A stretch of DNA of 64,000 bases from a bacterium (GTDB lineage: Bacteria; UBA8248): assembly GCA_030922375.1 (NCBI GenBank), contig JAVEPB010000092.1:1-64000 (forward strand), given 5' to 3'. Under the pieces are notes generated by a model, which worked only from the letters and a program-made list of their open reading frames with translations, was not told the DNA's origin and made no database searches. The position numbers and the translations under genes were made by a program. Shown piece after piece: positions 53,342 to 62,479 of this stretch. Position 1 is the first letter of the stretch; each line of letters begins with the position of its first letter.

Positions 53342-54598
53342 ATGGTTTCCGCTCTAGAAATGATGGACCCCGAAATTTTTGGCGCGATGGAAAAAGAAAC
53401 CACCCGGCAGGGGGACGAACTCGAACTCATCGCTTCCGAGAATTACGTTAGCGCCGCGGTCATGGAAGCGGCCGGCGGCACCATGACGAACAAATACGCC
53501 GAGGGCCTGCCCGGAAAGCGCTACTACGGCGGCTGCGAATTCGTGGACATCGCCGAGTCCCTGGCCATTGAGCGCGCCAAGGCCCTATTCGGCATGGATC
53601 ACGCCTCGGTTCAGCCCCATAGCGGAGCGCAGGCCAACGCCGCGGTCTATTTTGGTCTCCTCGAGCCGGGAGACACGATTCTGGGCATGAACCTCTCTCA
53701 TGGCGGCCACCTGACTCACGGCCACCCGGTCACGTTTTCGGGGAGATGGTTTAATGTCGTTGCCTACGGCGTTGATCCCGAGAACCACGTCATTGACTTC
53801 GAGGAAGTCGAGAAACAGGCCAAGGAGCACAGGCCGAAGATGATTATCGTGGGCGCGAGCGCCTACCCGCGATCCATCGACTACCAAAGGTTTCGCCAGA
53901 TTGCCGACGAGGTGGATGCGGTGGTCATGGCCGATATCGCCCATATCGCCGGGCTTATCGTCGCGGACGCGCACCCCTCGCCCGCCGGGCACGCCCACAT
54001 TGTCACCACCACCACCCACAAGACACTTCGCGGCCCCCGGGGGGGCATCATCCTCGCCGACGAGGAACACGCCGCCGCCATGAGCAAGGCGGTTTTTCCG
54101 GGAATGCAGGGCGGTCCGCTGATGCACATCATCGCGGCGAAGGCGGTGGCGCTCAAGGAAGCCGCGTCCGACGGGTTTCGCGGCTATGCCGCCCAGATTG
54201 TTAAAAACGCCAAGGCGCTGGCGGAGACGCTAAAAGGAAGAGGGGTTCAGATGGTGTCGGGCGGAACGGACAATCACCTGCTTCTGCTCGACCTGCGCGA
54301 AGCCGGCTTCAGCGGACGAAAAGCGGAGGGCGCTCTCGGCCGCGCCGGGATCACGGTCAACAAAAACGCGATTCCCTTCGATACCCGAAAGCCGACGCTC
54401 ACCAGCGGAATCCGGATAGGAACGCCCGCCCTGACCTCGCGGAAGATGAAGGAGCCCGATATGCAGGTGATCGGCGGCTGGATCGCCGATATCTTGAGCG
54501 ATGTCGGGAACGAAGACCTCACCGCTTCCGTCCGCGCGGATGTCCGGGAACTCTGCGCGAAATTCCCCATGGGGCCGGGCGGCGCAAGACCGGAGTGA
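53342..54598 (+). CDS. glyA: Serine hydroxymethyltransferase
   Basis: 418 aa. PLP enzyme interconverting serine and glycine with tetrahydrofolate. Motifs: [21 protein letters not shown] (N-terminal), [51 protein letters not shown] and [15 protein letters not shown] with the PLP Lys (~229). The ATG at 53342 has GGAGG seven bases upstream; a longer in-frame start at 53234 lacks support. A riboswitch was looked for upstream and not found. Confidence 0.98.
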   Translation: MVSALEMMDPEIFGAMEKETTRQGDELELIASENYVSAAVMEAAGGTMTNKYAEGLPGKRYYGGCEFVDIAESLAIERAKALFGMDHASVQPHSGAQANAAVYFGLLEPGDTILGMNLSHGGHLTHGHPVTFSGRWFNVVAYGVDPENHVIDFEEVEKQAKEHRPKMIIVGASAYPRSIDYQRFRQIADEVDAVVMADIAHIAGLIVADAHPSPAGHAHIVTTTTHKTLRGPRGGIILADEEHAAAMSKAVFPGMQGGPLMHIIAAKAVALKEAASDGFRGYAAQIVKNAKALAETLKGRGVQMVSGGTDNHLLLLDLREAGFSGRKAEGALGRAGITVNKNAIPFDTRKPTLTSGIRIGTPALTSRKMKEPDMQVIGGWIADILSDVGNEDLTASVRADVRELCAKFPMGPGGARPE

Positions 54599-54599
54599 T

Positions 54600-54624
54600 C
54601 CGGAACTTTTCCGGGCGCATTTTT
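54600..54624 (+). terminator. Possible terminator after glyA
   Basis: A six-bp stem (CCGGAA, loop CTT, TTCCGG; 54600-54614) followed after a short spacer by five T residues (54620-54624). The gap between stem and T-tract makes this only a moderate candidate. Confidence 0.4.
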
Positions 54625-54683
54625 CGCAGATTAATCCGCACCTTCCGGGCTTCGGCGTATTCCTGCCGTCCCTCGTATTCCGT

Positions 54684-56102
54684 CTAGTCTCCGTATGGCG
54701 CCATTTGGAAGCGAACCGCGCCCGCCTTCTCCAACTGGTGAACCGCCGCGATGGTTTTGTGATCGTGAAGCGGCGGGCCGATGAGTTGGGCTCCGAGCGG
54801 TAGATGACTATCGCTGAAGCCGACCGGAAATGAAGTGGAAGGAAACCCCAGGAAGTTGATATGCCGGGTCAGGGCGATCAAGTGGCCCCGCGCGGGGTAT
54901 TCCTTTCCGGCGATGGTGACCGTTTTCGCCGACCGGAGCGGCGCCGGCATCGGCGTCGCAGCGGCCAGGACAATATCCACCTTTCCGAAAACCTCCTTGA
55001 GCACCCGGGCCGTCCACTGCGAGCGGAACCGCTGGGCCTGGATATAGGTGGGCGCGGGGACGAAAAATCCGATCAGCAGCCGCTCGAGCACCATCGGGTC
55101 GTAATCGTCCGGTCGCGCACGGACATCCTTTTCGTGAAAGGCCGAAGCCTCGGACATCATGAAATTCGTGGCCGTATCGTAGGCGGTTTCGAGATCGGGA
55201 ATGTCCACCTCGATAACCCGGGCTCCCGCGTCGGCCAGGGCCCGGGCGGTTTCCTCGACGGCCTCGACCACGGCGGGGTCCGACTGATCGGAGTAGTAGC
55301 TTCGCGCGTGGCCGACCCGGACTCCCTTGAGCGGCGCGTCCAGGGCCCCGATGAAGTCGGGAGCCTCGACCTGGAGCGAACTGGGGTCCTCGGGGTCCGG
55401 GCCCGCGATGGCGGACATCATCAGGGCGCAATCCTCAGCGGTGGCCGCCAGGGGGCCGAAGCTGTCCAGCGACCATGAAAGCGGAAAACAGGCCGCCTTG
55501 GTCACCAGCCCGAAGGTGGGTTTGTGGCCGACGGCTCCACAGAGGGATGCGGGAATCCGGATCGAGCCGCCCGTATCCGAGCCGATGGTGATGGAGGCCT
55601 GCCCGGTTAAGACGGCGTTGGCCGAGCCTCCGCTGGAGCCGCCCGAGACCCGCTCCGGATCCCAGGGGTTCTTCTGGTCGCCGTAGTGGGGGTTGTGGCC
55701 GGAGGGGCCGAAGGCGAATTCGTGAAGATTGAGTTTTCCCAGGATAACCGCCCCCGCTTCCCTGATCATCCGGGTGAGCGGAGCGTCCCCGGTGGCCACG
55801 TTGTCGCGGTAGATCAGGCTTCCGGCGGTGGTGCGGAGTCCGGCCACGTCGATGAGGTCCTTCAGACCGACCGGAACGCCCAGGAGCGGCCCCTGCGCGG
55901 AACCCGCCGCAACGCTTCGATCAACCCGGCGGGCCTCGCTCAGCGCGCCTTCACGGTCCAGGGTGATCCAGGTGTTAATGTCCGGCCCGATTTTTTCGGC
56001 GCGCTCGAGAAATGCTTCAACCGCCTCGAGCGCGGAGATTTTCTTCGCCCGGATTTGCCGGGCGAGTGCGGCCGCCGGCAGGCGCGTGATGTCATTCGCC
56101 AT
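54684..56102 (-). CDS. Amidase-signature hydrolase
   Basis: 472 aa. The Ser-cisSer-Lys triad is complete: Lys in VPVGLKDLIDVAG (~75-87), cis-Ser in the GGSSGGSANAV loop (~150) and the nucleophile Ser in IGSDTGGSIRIPASLCG (~172-188). The C-terminal half is typical of GatA/AtzF-like amidases. The substrate is not predictable; the small upstream gene overlapping by 11 nt may be a GatC/AtzG-like accessory subunit. Start ATG at 56102. Confidence 0.93.
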   Translation of the reverse strand: MANDITRLPAAALARQIRAKKISALEAVEAFLERAEKIGPDINTWITLDREGALSEARRVDRSVAAGSAQGPLLGVPVGLKDLIDVAGLRTTAGSLIYRDNVATGDAPLTRMIREAGAVILGKLNLHEFAFGPSGHNPHYGDQKNPWDPERVSGGSSGGSANAVLTGQASITIGSDTGGSIRIPASLCGAVGHKPTFGLVTKAACFPLSWSLDSFGPLAATAEDCALMMSAIAGPDPEDPSSLQVEAPDFIGALDAPLKGVRVGHARSYYSDQSDPAVVEAVEETARALADAGARVIEVDIPDLETAYDTATNFMMSEASAFHEKDVRARPDDYDPMVLERLLIGFFVPAPTYIQAQRFRSQWTARVLKEVFGKVDIVLAAATPMPAPLRSAKTVTIAGKEYPARGHLIALTRHINFLGFPSTSFPVGFSDSHLPLGAQLIGPPLHDHKTIAAVHQLEKAGAVRFQMAPYGD

Positions 56103-56292
56103 GGCCCGGGCTCCTCAGGATGGCGCGGTGGCCCATCGGCTCCGAGCCGGGCGCCAGGCCGGCCACGGCCTGATCGTTGGCCCGGTCGAGAGTCTCCAGA
56201 AGCGCGGCGAGGCCGGCTCGCCGATCGGCGTTCAGCGGTTTTCCGAATATTTCTTGGTGGCGGCGCGAAATTTCTTCGTCGGAAACGGACAC
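56092..56292 (-). CDS. Small GatC/AtzG-like protein encoded with the amidase
   Basis: 66 aa. MSVSDEEISRRHQEIFGKPL followed by a helix (RAGLAALLETLDRANDQAV) and a polar tail resembles AtzG/DUF4089 or GatC-like subunits that pair with amidase-signature enzymes. The resemblance is by pattern, not strong. The start is a GTG at 56292 with GGAG eight bases upstream. It overlaps the amidase start by 11 nt, out of frame, so coupled translation is expected. A different-frame ATG at 56299 gives an alternative that I consider spurious. Confidence 0.6.
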   Translation of the reverse strand: MSVSDEEISRRHQEIFGKPLNADRRAGLAALLETLDRANDQAVAGLAPGSEPMGHRAILRSPGHGE

Positions 56293-56501
56293 GAGACATT
56301 CTCCGTGAATTGAGGGTTTAAACCGGAATTTGAAAAAATATACTAGCTTGTCCTTTCCGCCGGACGCAAATCTCGGGCGACTTTCTCAAAGGCCCGGCTT
56401 TAAGCCCGGCCATGGGTTCCAGCCTTGAGCTCTAGCCTTGAATCCCGGCCATGAAAGGTGGAAAATCACCTCATCGATTCGGTCCGCCCCGGGAATTTGA
56501 A

Positions 56502-57149
56502 ATGCTCCATGCTGGGTTGATCCGGCGCGCCGGTCCGCTGGCGTTGGCGGGAATTTTGGTTTTTCTCCTCGGGGGATGCACCTATGTCCTCAAGGAGACT
56601 TTCACCCGCGGGCTTCAGGACAGAACCGGTGACGAGCAGCTGGAAGACGCCCGGATAGATGTGGTTTTCACCGAAAAAATCAACAAGATGAACGCGGACC
56701 TGATCTACGACGTTTTCATCGATGTTTGGAAGGGGCGGGTCATGCTGACGGGGGTGGTGGACGACCCCGGGCTGATCCCGGCCCTTTCCCGGCTGGCGGG
56801 CGAAGACGTTCATGCAAGGGCCGTTTATAACGAGATCCAGGTTGTGCCGCGGAGGGAAAAGGGGGTTTTAGAGAACACCCTCTCGCCTCTCCAGAAGCTC
56901 AAAGATATGTTTATCGAACTGGATGTCAAAACAAAACTTTTTTCGGACGAAAACGTGAAGTCGGTCAATTATCATCTGCGCTCGGTGCTGAACCGGGTCT
57001 ACGTCATCGGGCGCTCCGGAAGCGCCGGGGAGCGCCGCCTCGTGATCCGGCACATATGGGAGACGCAGGGCGTCAAGAGCGTGAAGGAATTTATCGAAAC
57101 CGCGCCGCCGGCCCGGGCGAAGTCCACCGCCGGTCTGACGCGGAACTGA
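56502..57149 (+). CDS. BON-domain lipoprotein
   Basis: 215 aa from the ATG at 56502 (GGGAA upstream; a longer frame from 56451 has a non-signal N-terminus). Signal with lipobox LGGC (Cys26). Two BON-like segments follow: ~35-105 (DARIDVVFTEKINKMNADLIYDVFIDVWKGRVMLTGVVDDPG) and ~130-200 (LKDMFIELDVKTKLFSDENVKSVNYHLRSVLNRVYVIGRSGSAGERRLV). BON proteins such as DolP/OsmY sit at the outer membrane and bind phospholipid or protect against envelope stress. Adjacent to the LLM gene on the same strand. Confidence 0.88.
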   Translation: MLHAGLIRRAGPLALAGILVFLLGGCTYVLKETFTRGLQDRTGDEQLEDARIDVVFTEKINKMNADLIYDVFIDVWKGRVMLTGVVDDPGLIPALSRLAGEDVHARAVYNEIQVVPRREKGVLENTLSPLQKLKDMFIELDVKTKLFSDENVKSVNYHLRSVLNRVYVIGRSGSAGERRLVIRHIWETQGVKSVKEFIETAPPARAKSTAGLTRN

Positions 57150-57175
57150 ACCAACCATTCATTATTGGAATTTTA

Positions 57176-58189
57176 ATGACTCGCCTCGGAATACTGGACC
57201 AATCTCCGATTCGAAGTGGGGGCACGGCGGCGGACGCCATCCGCGAGACGGTGCGGCTGGCCGAGGCGGCCGAGCGCCTGGGCTATCACCGCTACTGGGT
57301 GGCCGAGCACCACAGCCACCCCGGCCTGGCGGGGCCCTCGCCCGAGCTCATGGTTGGCCAGATCGCCGCGCGCACGAATAAGATACGAGTGGGCGCGGGC
57401 GGTGTCATGCTCAGTCACTATAGCCCGCTCAAGGTGGCGGAGAATTTCCGGGTGTTGGAGACGCTCTATCCGGGGCGAATCGACCTGGGAATCGGCCGGG
57501 CGCCGGGCGCGGACCGCCTCGCCTCCCGCGCGCTGGCGAACGGCGGAAACCCGCTGTCCGTGGAGGACTTTCCGAGAAAAGTCTCCGACCTGCTCGGCTA
57601 CCTCGGCGACGGCCTCGAACCGGGCCACCCCTTCGAAAGCCTCCGGGCGATGCCGGACGGCGAGACCCAGCCGGTGACCTGGCTGCTCGGCTCGAGCGAT
57701 CAGAGCGCCATCCTCGCCGCGCATTTTGGCTGCCCGTTTTCCTTCGCCCACTTCATCAACAATCGCGGCGCGGCGCAGGTTCTGGATATCTACCGCGGGA
57801 ATTTCAGGCCCTCGCCCCGCCTCACTGCGCCGGAGGCCAGCCTGGGCGTGTTCGTTTTTTGCTCCGAGGACGGAGAGGAAGCCCGGCGCCACGCGGCGAG
57901 CCGGGGGCTGTTCTTCCTCAGGACCCGCATGGGGGAGACGGGGGGCGTACCCTCCCCCGAGGAGGCGCTCTCTTATCCCTACACCGAGATGGAGCGCGCC
58001 TTCGTGAACGACACCCTGAGCCGGACCATCGCCGGCACCCCCGAGGAGGTGAAGGAGCGGATGCTCGCGCTGGGCGAGGAGGCCGGGGTCGATGAGTTTG
58101 TCGTTGTGAACCAGTGCCATGACTTCGGCTTCAGGCTGAAAACCTACGAGCTCCTGGCCGAGGCCTTCGGGATAGAGGCGCGGGGGTAG
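57176..58189 (+). CDS. LLM-class flavin-dependent oxidoreductase
   Basis: 337 aa. Bacterial luciferase-like monooxygenase fold of the MsnO8/YhbW type. LGILDQSPIRSGGTAADAIRE at the N-terminus, YHRYWVAEHHSHPGLAGPSPELM, VMLSHYSPLKVAENFRVLETLYPGRIDLGIGRAPG and a C-terminal GTPEEVKERMLALGEEAGVDEFVV. These enzymes use FMNH2 or F420; which cofactor applies is unknown. The ATG at 57176 starts 27 nt after the BON lipoprotein. Converges with typA. Confidence 0.9.
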   Translation: MTRLGILDQSPIRSGGTAADAIRETVRLAEAAERLGYHRYWVAEHHSHPGLAGPSPELMVGQIAARTNKIRVGAGGVMLSHYSPLKVAENFRVLETLYPGRIDLGIGRAPGADRLASRALANGGNPLSVEDFPRKVSDLLGYLGDGLEPGHPFESLRAMPDGETQPVTWLLGSSDQSAILAAHFGCPFSFAHFINNRGAAQVLDIYRGNFRPSPRLTAPEASLGVFVFCSEDGEEARRHAASRGLFFLRTRMGETGGVPSPEEALSYPYTEMERAFVNDTLSRTIAGTPEEVKERMLALGEEAGVDEFVVVNQCHDFGFRLKTYELLAEAFGIEARG

Positions 58190-58215
58190 CGGCGCGAAGG
58201 TAACTAGAAGCTTTC

Positions 58216-60021
58216 CTAGGCGTGTTTTCTCGCCTTGAGCTCGGTCTTGCGGAAGCGGAAGGCGGCGGGCGCGACTTCGAGGCATTCGCCTTCTTTGAGG
58301 AACTCGATGGCCTGCTCGAGGCTGAACTGGCGCGGCGGGACGATCTGGGCGCCGATGTCGGCGCCCGAGGCGCGCATGTTGGTGAGTTTTTTCTCTTTCG
58401 TGATGTTGATGTCCATGTTCTGCTCCCGGCTGTTTTCGCCGATGATCATCCCCTCGTAAACCTCGTCGGTCGGCGAGACGAAGAGAACCCCCCGATCCTG
58501 TAGATGCTCGATGGCGTAGGCGGTGACTTTTCCGCCCCGGTCGGCGACGAGGGCGCCCGTGATCCGGCCGGGAATATCTCCCGCCCAGGGCTCCCAGCCT
58601 CCGAAGAGGGTGGTGAAAATGCCGGTGCCCCGCGTGTCGGTGAGGAATTCGTTTCGGTAGCCGAACAGCCCCCGGCTCGGGATTTTGAACCCGAGGCGGG
58701 CGCGGCCCCGGCCCGGGTTGGCCATCTGGGTCATCTTGCCCCGGCGCTCGCCGAGTTTTTGGGTGACGATGCCGATATAATCCTCGGGAATGTCGATGAC
58801 GGCGTTCTCGACCGGCTCGAGGGTCTTGCCCCCCTCGGCGCGCGTGATGACCTCCGGCCGGCCGACGGTGATCTCGAATCCCTCGCGGCGAAGCTGCTCG
58901 ATAAGAATGGCGAGCTGAAGCGAGCCGCGCCCCGACAGGCGGAAAGCGTCGGAAGAGGCGGTCTCCTCGGCCACGATGGCCGGGTTGTTCAGCGCTTCCC
59001 TGAAAAGGCGCTCCCGGATCTGTCGCGAGGTGAGCAGCTTTCCGCTCCGGCCCGAGAATGGAGAATCGTTCACCCGGAAAATCATCGTAATCGTCGGCTC
59101 ATCGAGAACGATTGGGGGAAGCGGGCGCGGGTCCTCCGGGTCGGCGATGGTGTCCCCGATGCTGATCGGATCGAAGCCCGCGACGGCGACGATATCCCCC
59201 GCCCGGGCCTCCTGGATTTCCTTTCGCTGGAGACCTTCGTAGCCGTAGAGGACGGTCACCTCGGCGGTTTGGCTCTTGCCGCCGGCGCCGATCAGGGCGC
59301 ATTTCCCGCGGGCGCGGATCGAGCCGTTCCACACGCGACCGATGGCGAGGCGGCCGACGTAGTTGTCGTATTCGAGTTGTGCGACGAGGAGTTGAAGCGG
59401 CGCGCCCTCATCGAACTCCGGCGGGGGAATGGTCTCGAGCAGGGTCTCGAAGAGAGGCTCGATGTTTTCCGCCAGCGCATCCGGGGAGGCGCCCGCCCGA
59501 CCCTCCTTGGCGATGGCATAGAGGACGGGGAATTCAAGCTGATCTTCATTCGCGTCGAGGTCGATAAACAGATCGTAGACCTCGTTCAGCACTTCTTCCG
59601 CCCGCGCGTCCGAGCGGTCCACCTTGTTGATAACAACGACGAAGGGAATCTCGCGCTCGAGGGCCTTTCCGACGACGAACCGCGTCTGCGGAAGCGGGCC
59701 CTCGGAGGCGTCAACGAGGAGGAGGGCGCCGTCCACCATCGAGAGCACCCGTTCGACCTCGCCGCCGAAATCGGCGTGGCCCGGCGTATCGACGATGTTG
59801 AAGGTCGCATCGCCGTATTTGATCGCGCAGTTTTTCGCCATGATCGTGATGCCTTTTTCGCGTTCGAGGTCCATCGAGTCGAGAACGCGGCTGGCTACAG
59901 CCTGTCCCTCGCGGAAGATTCCGCTCTGCCAGAGCATGGAATCGACGAGGGTGGTCTTGCCGTGATCAACATGGGCGATGATGGCGAAGTTTCGAACGTC
60001 GCTTCGGGTGCTGATGGCCAT
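58216..60021 (-). CDS. typA: Ribosome-associated GTPase TypA/BipA
   Basis: 601 aa. Translational GTPase involved in ribosome assembly and stress responses. G1 [17 protein letters not shown]2 region [16 protein letters not shown]3 [15 protein letters not shown]4 [13 protein letters not shown]-Tu domain II-like, EF-G III/V-like and BipA-specific C-terminal domains follow (GEEMIIGE-like [39 protein letters not shown]). The ATG at 60021 has AGGAG six bases upstream; an upstream in-frame start at 60219 is unsupported. Confidence 0.98.
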   Translation of the reverse strand: MAISTRSDVRNFAIIAHVDHGKTTLVDSMLWQSGIFREGQAVASRVLDSMDLEREKGITIMAKNCAIKYGDATFNIVDTPGHADFGGEVERVLSMVDGALLLVDASEGPLPQTRFVVGKALEREIPFVVVINKVDRSDARAEEVLNEVYDLFIDLDANEDQLEFPVLYAIAKEGRAGASPDALAENIEPLFETLLETIPPPEFDEGAPLQLLVAQLEYDNYVGRLAIGRVWNGSIRARGKCALIGAGGKSQTAEVTVLYGYEGLQRKEIQEARAGDIVAVAGFDPISIGDTIADPEDPRPLPPIVLDEPTITMIFRVNDSPFSGRSGKLLTSRQIRERLFREALNNPAIVAEETASSDAFRLSGRGSLQLAILIEQLRREGFEITVGRPEVITRAEGGKTLEPVENAVIDIPEDYIGIVTQKLGERRGKMTQMANPGRGRARLGFKIPSRGLFGYRNEFLTDTRGTGIFTTLFGGWEPWAGDIPGRITGALVADRGGKVTAYAIEHLQDRGVLFVSPTDEVYEGMIIGENSREQNMDINITKEKKLTNMRASGADIGAQIVPPRQFSLEQAIEFLKEGECLEVAPAAFRFRKTELKARKHA

Positions 60022-60405
60022 GGACGGCTCCTGGGTTCTCTTCAATCTTTCGCTTATATAAGGCGCCGCCCGCCCGCGGAGGGCCGGGGCGGACGGATAA
60101 TGGCTGAAAAGGGGAGATGGTTCAAGGGAAAAATCATGATTTGGCCATATTTTCCGGGGAGAGCGGGTTCCCTCTCGATAGCCTGTTATCATGTGCCGGC
60201 CGACAAAATTGCCCTGCACGTTCGGAACACAGGGCGGGGATGCTATGCTGGGCGCACGATCCAGCTTGCCGTTCCGCTCAAAAGCGAAGCCGGGCCGAAC
60301 GGCGCTCCCTTTCGCATGGAATGCATCACGAAATTATAGATACCGGGCGCGGGAGGGTGGGCGCTCCCGGACGCTTCCATTTCCCCGCCCGGCGGAGAGG
60401 CTTTA
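60022..60405. other. Divergent intergenic region between typA and the MBL-fold gene
   Basis: 384 nt with no convincing ORF. It contains a GGGAG/CTCCC inverted segment near 60352-60369 and a TATAGAT stretch near 60336, neither with a clear partner promoter element. No RNA family was recognised. Confidence 0.4.
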
Positions 60406-61245
60406 ATGAAACAGTTGACCGACCGCGTTTTTTACATGAACAGGTACCCCACGGTGGGGATAGTCGTTACCTCCGGCGGCGTCATCGCCATCGACGGGCC
60501 GATGAAGCCCGGCGACGCGATCGAGTGGCGCGACTTCATCGCTTCAAAGGGCCCCCTTCGATATAACATCAACACCGAACACCATCAGGACCACATCACA
60601 TCGAACTGGTATCTGAAGGCCGATAAGATAATTTCGAGCGAGGTGACCTACGCGGATTTTCTCACCTCCCTGACATCGTTGGAGGTGACCCGGGAGCGTA
60701 TGTTGAACTACGATCCGGGTTGCGGCGACCTGTTGGAGGGATACGAAATCCGGTGGCCCGACATCACGTTCAAGAGCCGGATGACGCTTCGGCTCGGGGG
60801 TGAGACTTTTCACCTCATCCATTCGCCCGGCCACACGCGGGGGCAAACCGTGGTACACGCCGTCGAGGCGCGCGTCGCTTTCACGGCCGACAACATCACT
60901 CCGGGAAATTATCCCTTTTTTCACTCCGCCGCCGTTTGGGAATGGTTCGAGTCGCTTGCTCTTCTCGAGTCGCTCGATGTGGACTGGTATGTGCCGGGGC
61001 ACGGCGAACCCTGCGGAAAGGACGAATTCCCCCGGCAGCGGGAGATAATGTTCGACATCATCAACGAAATAAAAGAACTTAAAAACCGGGGCCTCGGCCG
61101 GGAGGAGGTCCAGGAGCGGGTGAACTACATCGATCGCCCGGGCCTCGATCACCCCCGTTTGCTGGGGCCTCGCGCCTACGAACTGCAAAAAGGGGGCGTG
61201 GGGAATATTTACGACGCGCTGGGCGATCATCCCTCGGGGCCGTGA
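60406..61245 (+). CDS. MBL-fold protein with altered metal motif
   Basis: 279 aa. Metallo-beta-lactamase superfamily. The HxHxDH motif is represented by NTEHHQDHITSNW (~59-71), in which the first His is replaced by Glu. The remaining ligands appear intact: HSPGHTRGQTVV (~139), FTADN (~160) and VPGHGEP (~198). Such changes alter metal preference or use an acidic ligand. The substrate is unknown; a hydrolase or thioesterase-like activity is only inferred. The C-terminal helix region is typical of the glyoxalase II-like subgroup. The gene stands alone between typA and the PAC2 gene. Confidence 0.88.
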   Translation: MKQLTDRVFYMNRYPTVGIVVTSGGVIAIDGPMKPGDAIEWRDFIASKGPLRYNINTEHHQDHITSNWYLKADKIISSEVTYADFLTSLTSLEVTRERMLNYDPGCGDLLEGYEIRWPDITFKSRMTLRLGGETFHLIHSPGHTRGQTVVHAVEARVAFTADNITPGNYPFFHSAAVWEWFESLALLESLDVDWYVPGHGEPCGKDEFPRQREIMFDIINEIKELKNRGLGREEVQERVNYIDRPGLDHPRLLGPRAYELQKGGVGNIYDALGDHPSGP

Positions 61246-61414
61246 CACTGCCGTTAGATTGCCCTGATTCATTGGGTCCGGCCCGTTTCGGCCGCGTGAA
61301 TCGCCGCTTTTCCGATATTGCCCATCGGCCCGCCTTGTAGTCGCCGGAGCGCGGAGGGTAAAATGGGTCGAGTCGCAGTTTTAATTTAGGTCGCCTTAAC
61401 CGGAGTGGTTTTCC

Positions 61415-62329
61415 ATGGAATATATTCATGTCGATGAAATCCCGGAGTTGAACGACCCGTTTTTTGTCCTGGCTTTTGAAGGTTGGAACGACGCGGCCCA
61501 GTCGGCGACCATCGCGGCGAGGTACCTGGTGAACCGTTTCGACGGCAAGCGGTTTGCGAGGTTCCAGTCGGAAGATTTTTTCCAGTTCTCGGATCAACGG
61601 CCGCACGTCCGCCTCGGCACCGACGGTAACCGCGTGATCACCTGGCCCGAAAATTCGTTTTATTATTGCAAACATCCGGAATTGACGCGTGACCTGGTGG
61701 TGTGCGTTGGCGTTGAGCCTCAACTGATGTGGAAGTCGTTCAGCCGGAGCGTCATGGAACTCATCCGCAGGTGCGGCTCCGGGCTGACGGTGACCATGGG
61801 CGGGCTGCTGGCGGAAAACCCTCATGACGAACCTCTGGAGCTTGTATGCCTCGCGACGGAGCCGCGACTGGCCGGGCTCACGGGCGTCCAGGTGACGAAA
61901 TACGAAGGGCCGACCGGAATCGTTGGCGTTATTCACACCGAACTCCAGGATGCCCGCATACCGGCCGTGAGCCTTTGGGTCAACATTCCCCAAAAAATTT
62001 CATCGCTTCCGAATCCCAAGGGGGCCTATGCGCTTCTCGAGCGTCTCGAGGCCGTCAGCGAAATCAAAATCGACCTGGACGAGCTCGGGCGATCCGCCAA
62101 TCAATTCGACGAGAAAGTTAAAGAGGTTATCGAACAGCAACCGAGCATCGAGCGGTTCCTCTCCCAACCTTTCACGGCACAGGACGACGGGGACGACATG
62201 GATACGGCTTCGGGCGAGGATGAATCCGCGGAAGAGGAATCACCCGAAAAACTGCCCTCGGGCGATGAGCTCGCGGACGAAATCGAATCCTTTCTCCGGC
62301 GCCGGAGCAACGGCGAAGCTTCCGATTAA
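61415..62329 (+). CDS. PAC2-family protein with acidic C-terminal tail
   Basis: 304 aa. The N-terminal ~225 residues match the PAC2/proteasome-assembly-chaperone-like family: PFFVLAFEGWNDAAQSATIAARYLV, TVTMGGLLAENPHDEP and GVIHTELQDARIPAVSLWVNIPQ. The family is common in archaea and actinobacteria; no bacterial proteasome gene is in the window. Residues ~255-304 are a disordered acidic tail. The ATG at 61415 has GGAG nine bases upstream. Molecular role unknown. Confidence 0.85.
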   Translation: MEYIHVDEIPELNDPFFVLAFEGWNDAAQSATIAARYLVNRFDGKRFARFQSEDFFQFSDQRPHVRLGTDGNRVITWPENSFYYCKHPELTRDLVVCVGVEPQLMWKSFSRSVMELIRRCGSGLTVTMGGLLAENPHDEPLELVCLATEPRLAGLTGVQVTKYEGPTGIVGVIHTELQDARIPAVSLWVNIPQKISSLPNPKGAYALLERLEAVSEIKIDLDELGRSANQFDEKVKEVIEQQPSIERFLSQPFTAQDDGDDMDTASGEDESAEEESPEKLPSGDELADEIESFLRRRSNGEASD

Positions 62330-62479
62330 ACGCTTCCGGCTCCGGCGGCCCGGGCCTGCCTGCCTGATAATCGCAATCGCTCAATATTTGTTCGCCGAAA
62401 GGGGGGATTCCCGCCTCCCCGAACGGGGGACAGCTTTTATTCTCCTTTTTTCGAGTGTTGGGGCCCCGCTGGATTGGTG

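Noticed and set aside
58504-60339. Long plus-strand open frame (611 codons) opposite typA
   Set aside because: It lies antisense to the unmistakable typA gene, contains low-complexity charged sequence with no recognisable domain, and is explained by GC-rich codon bias.
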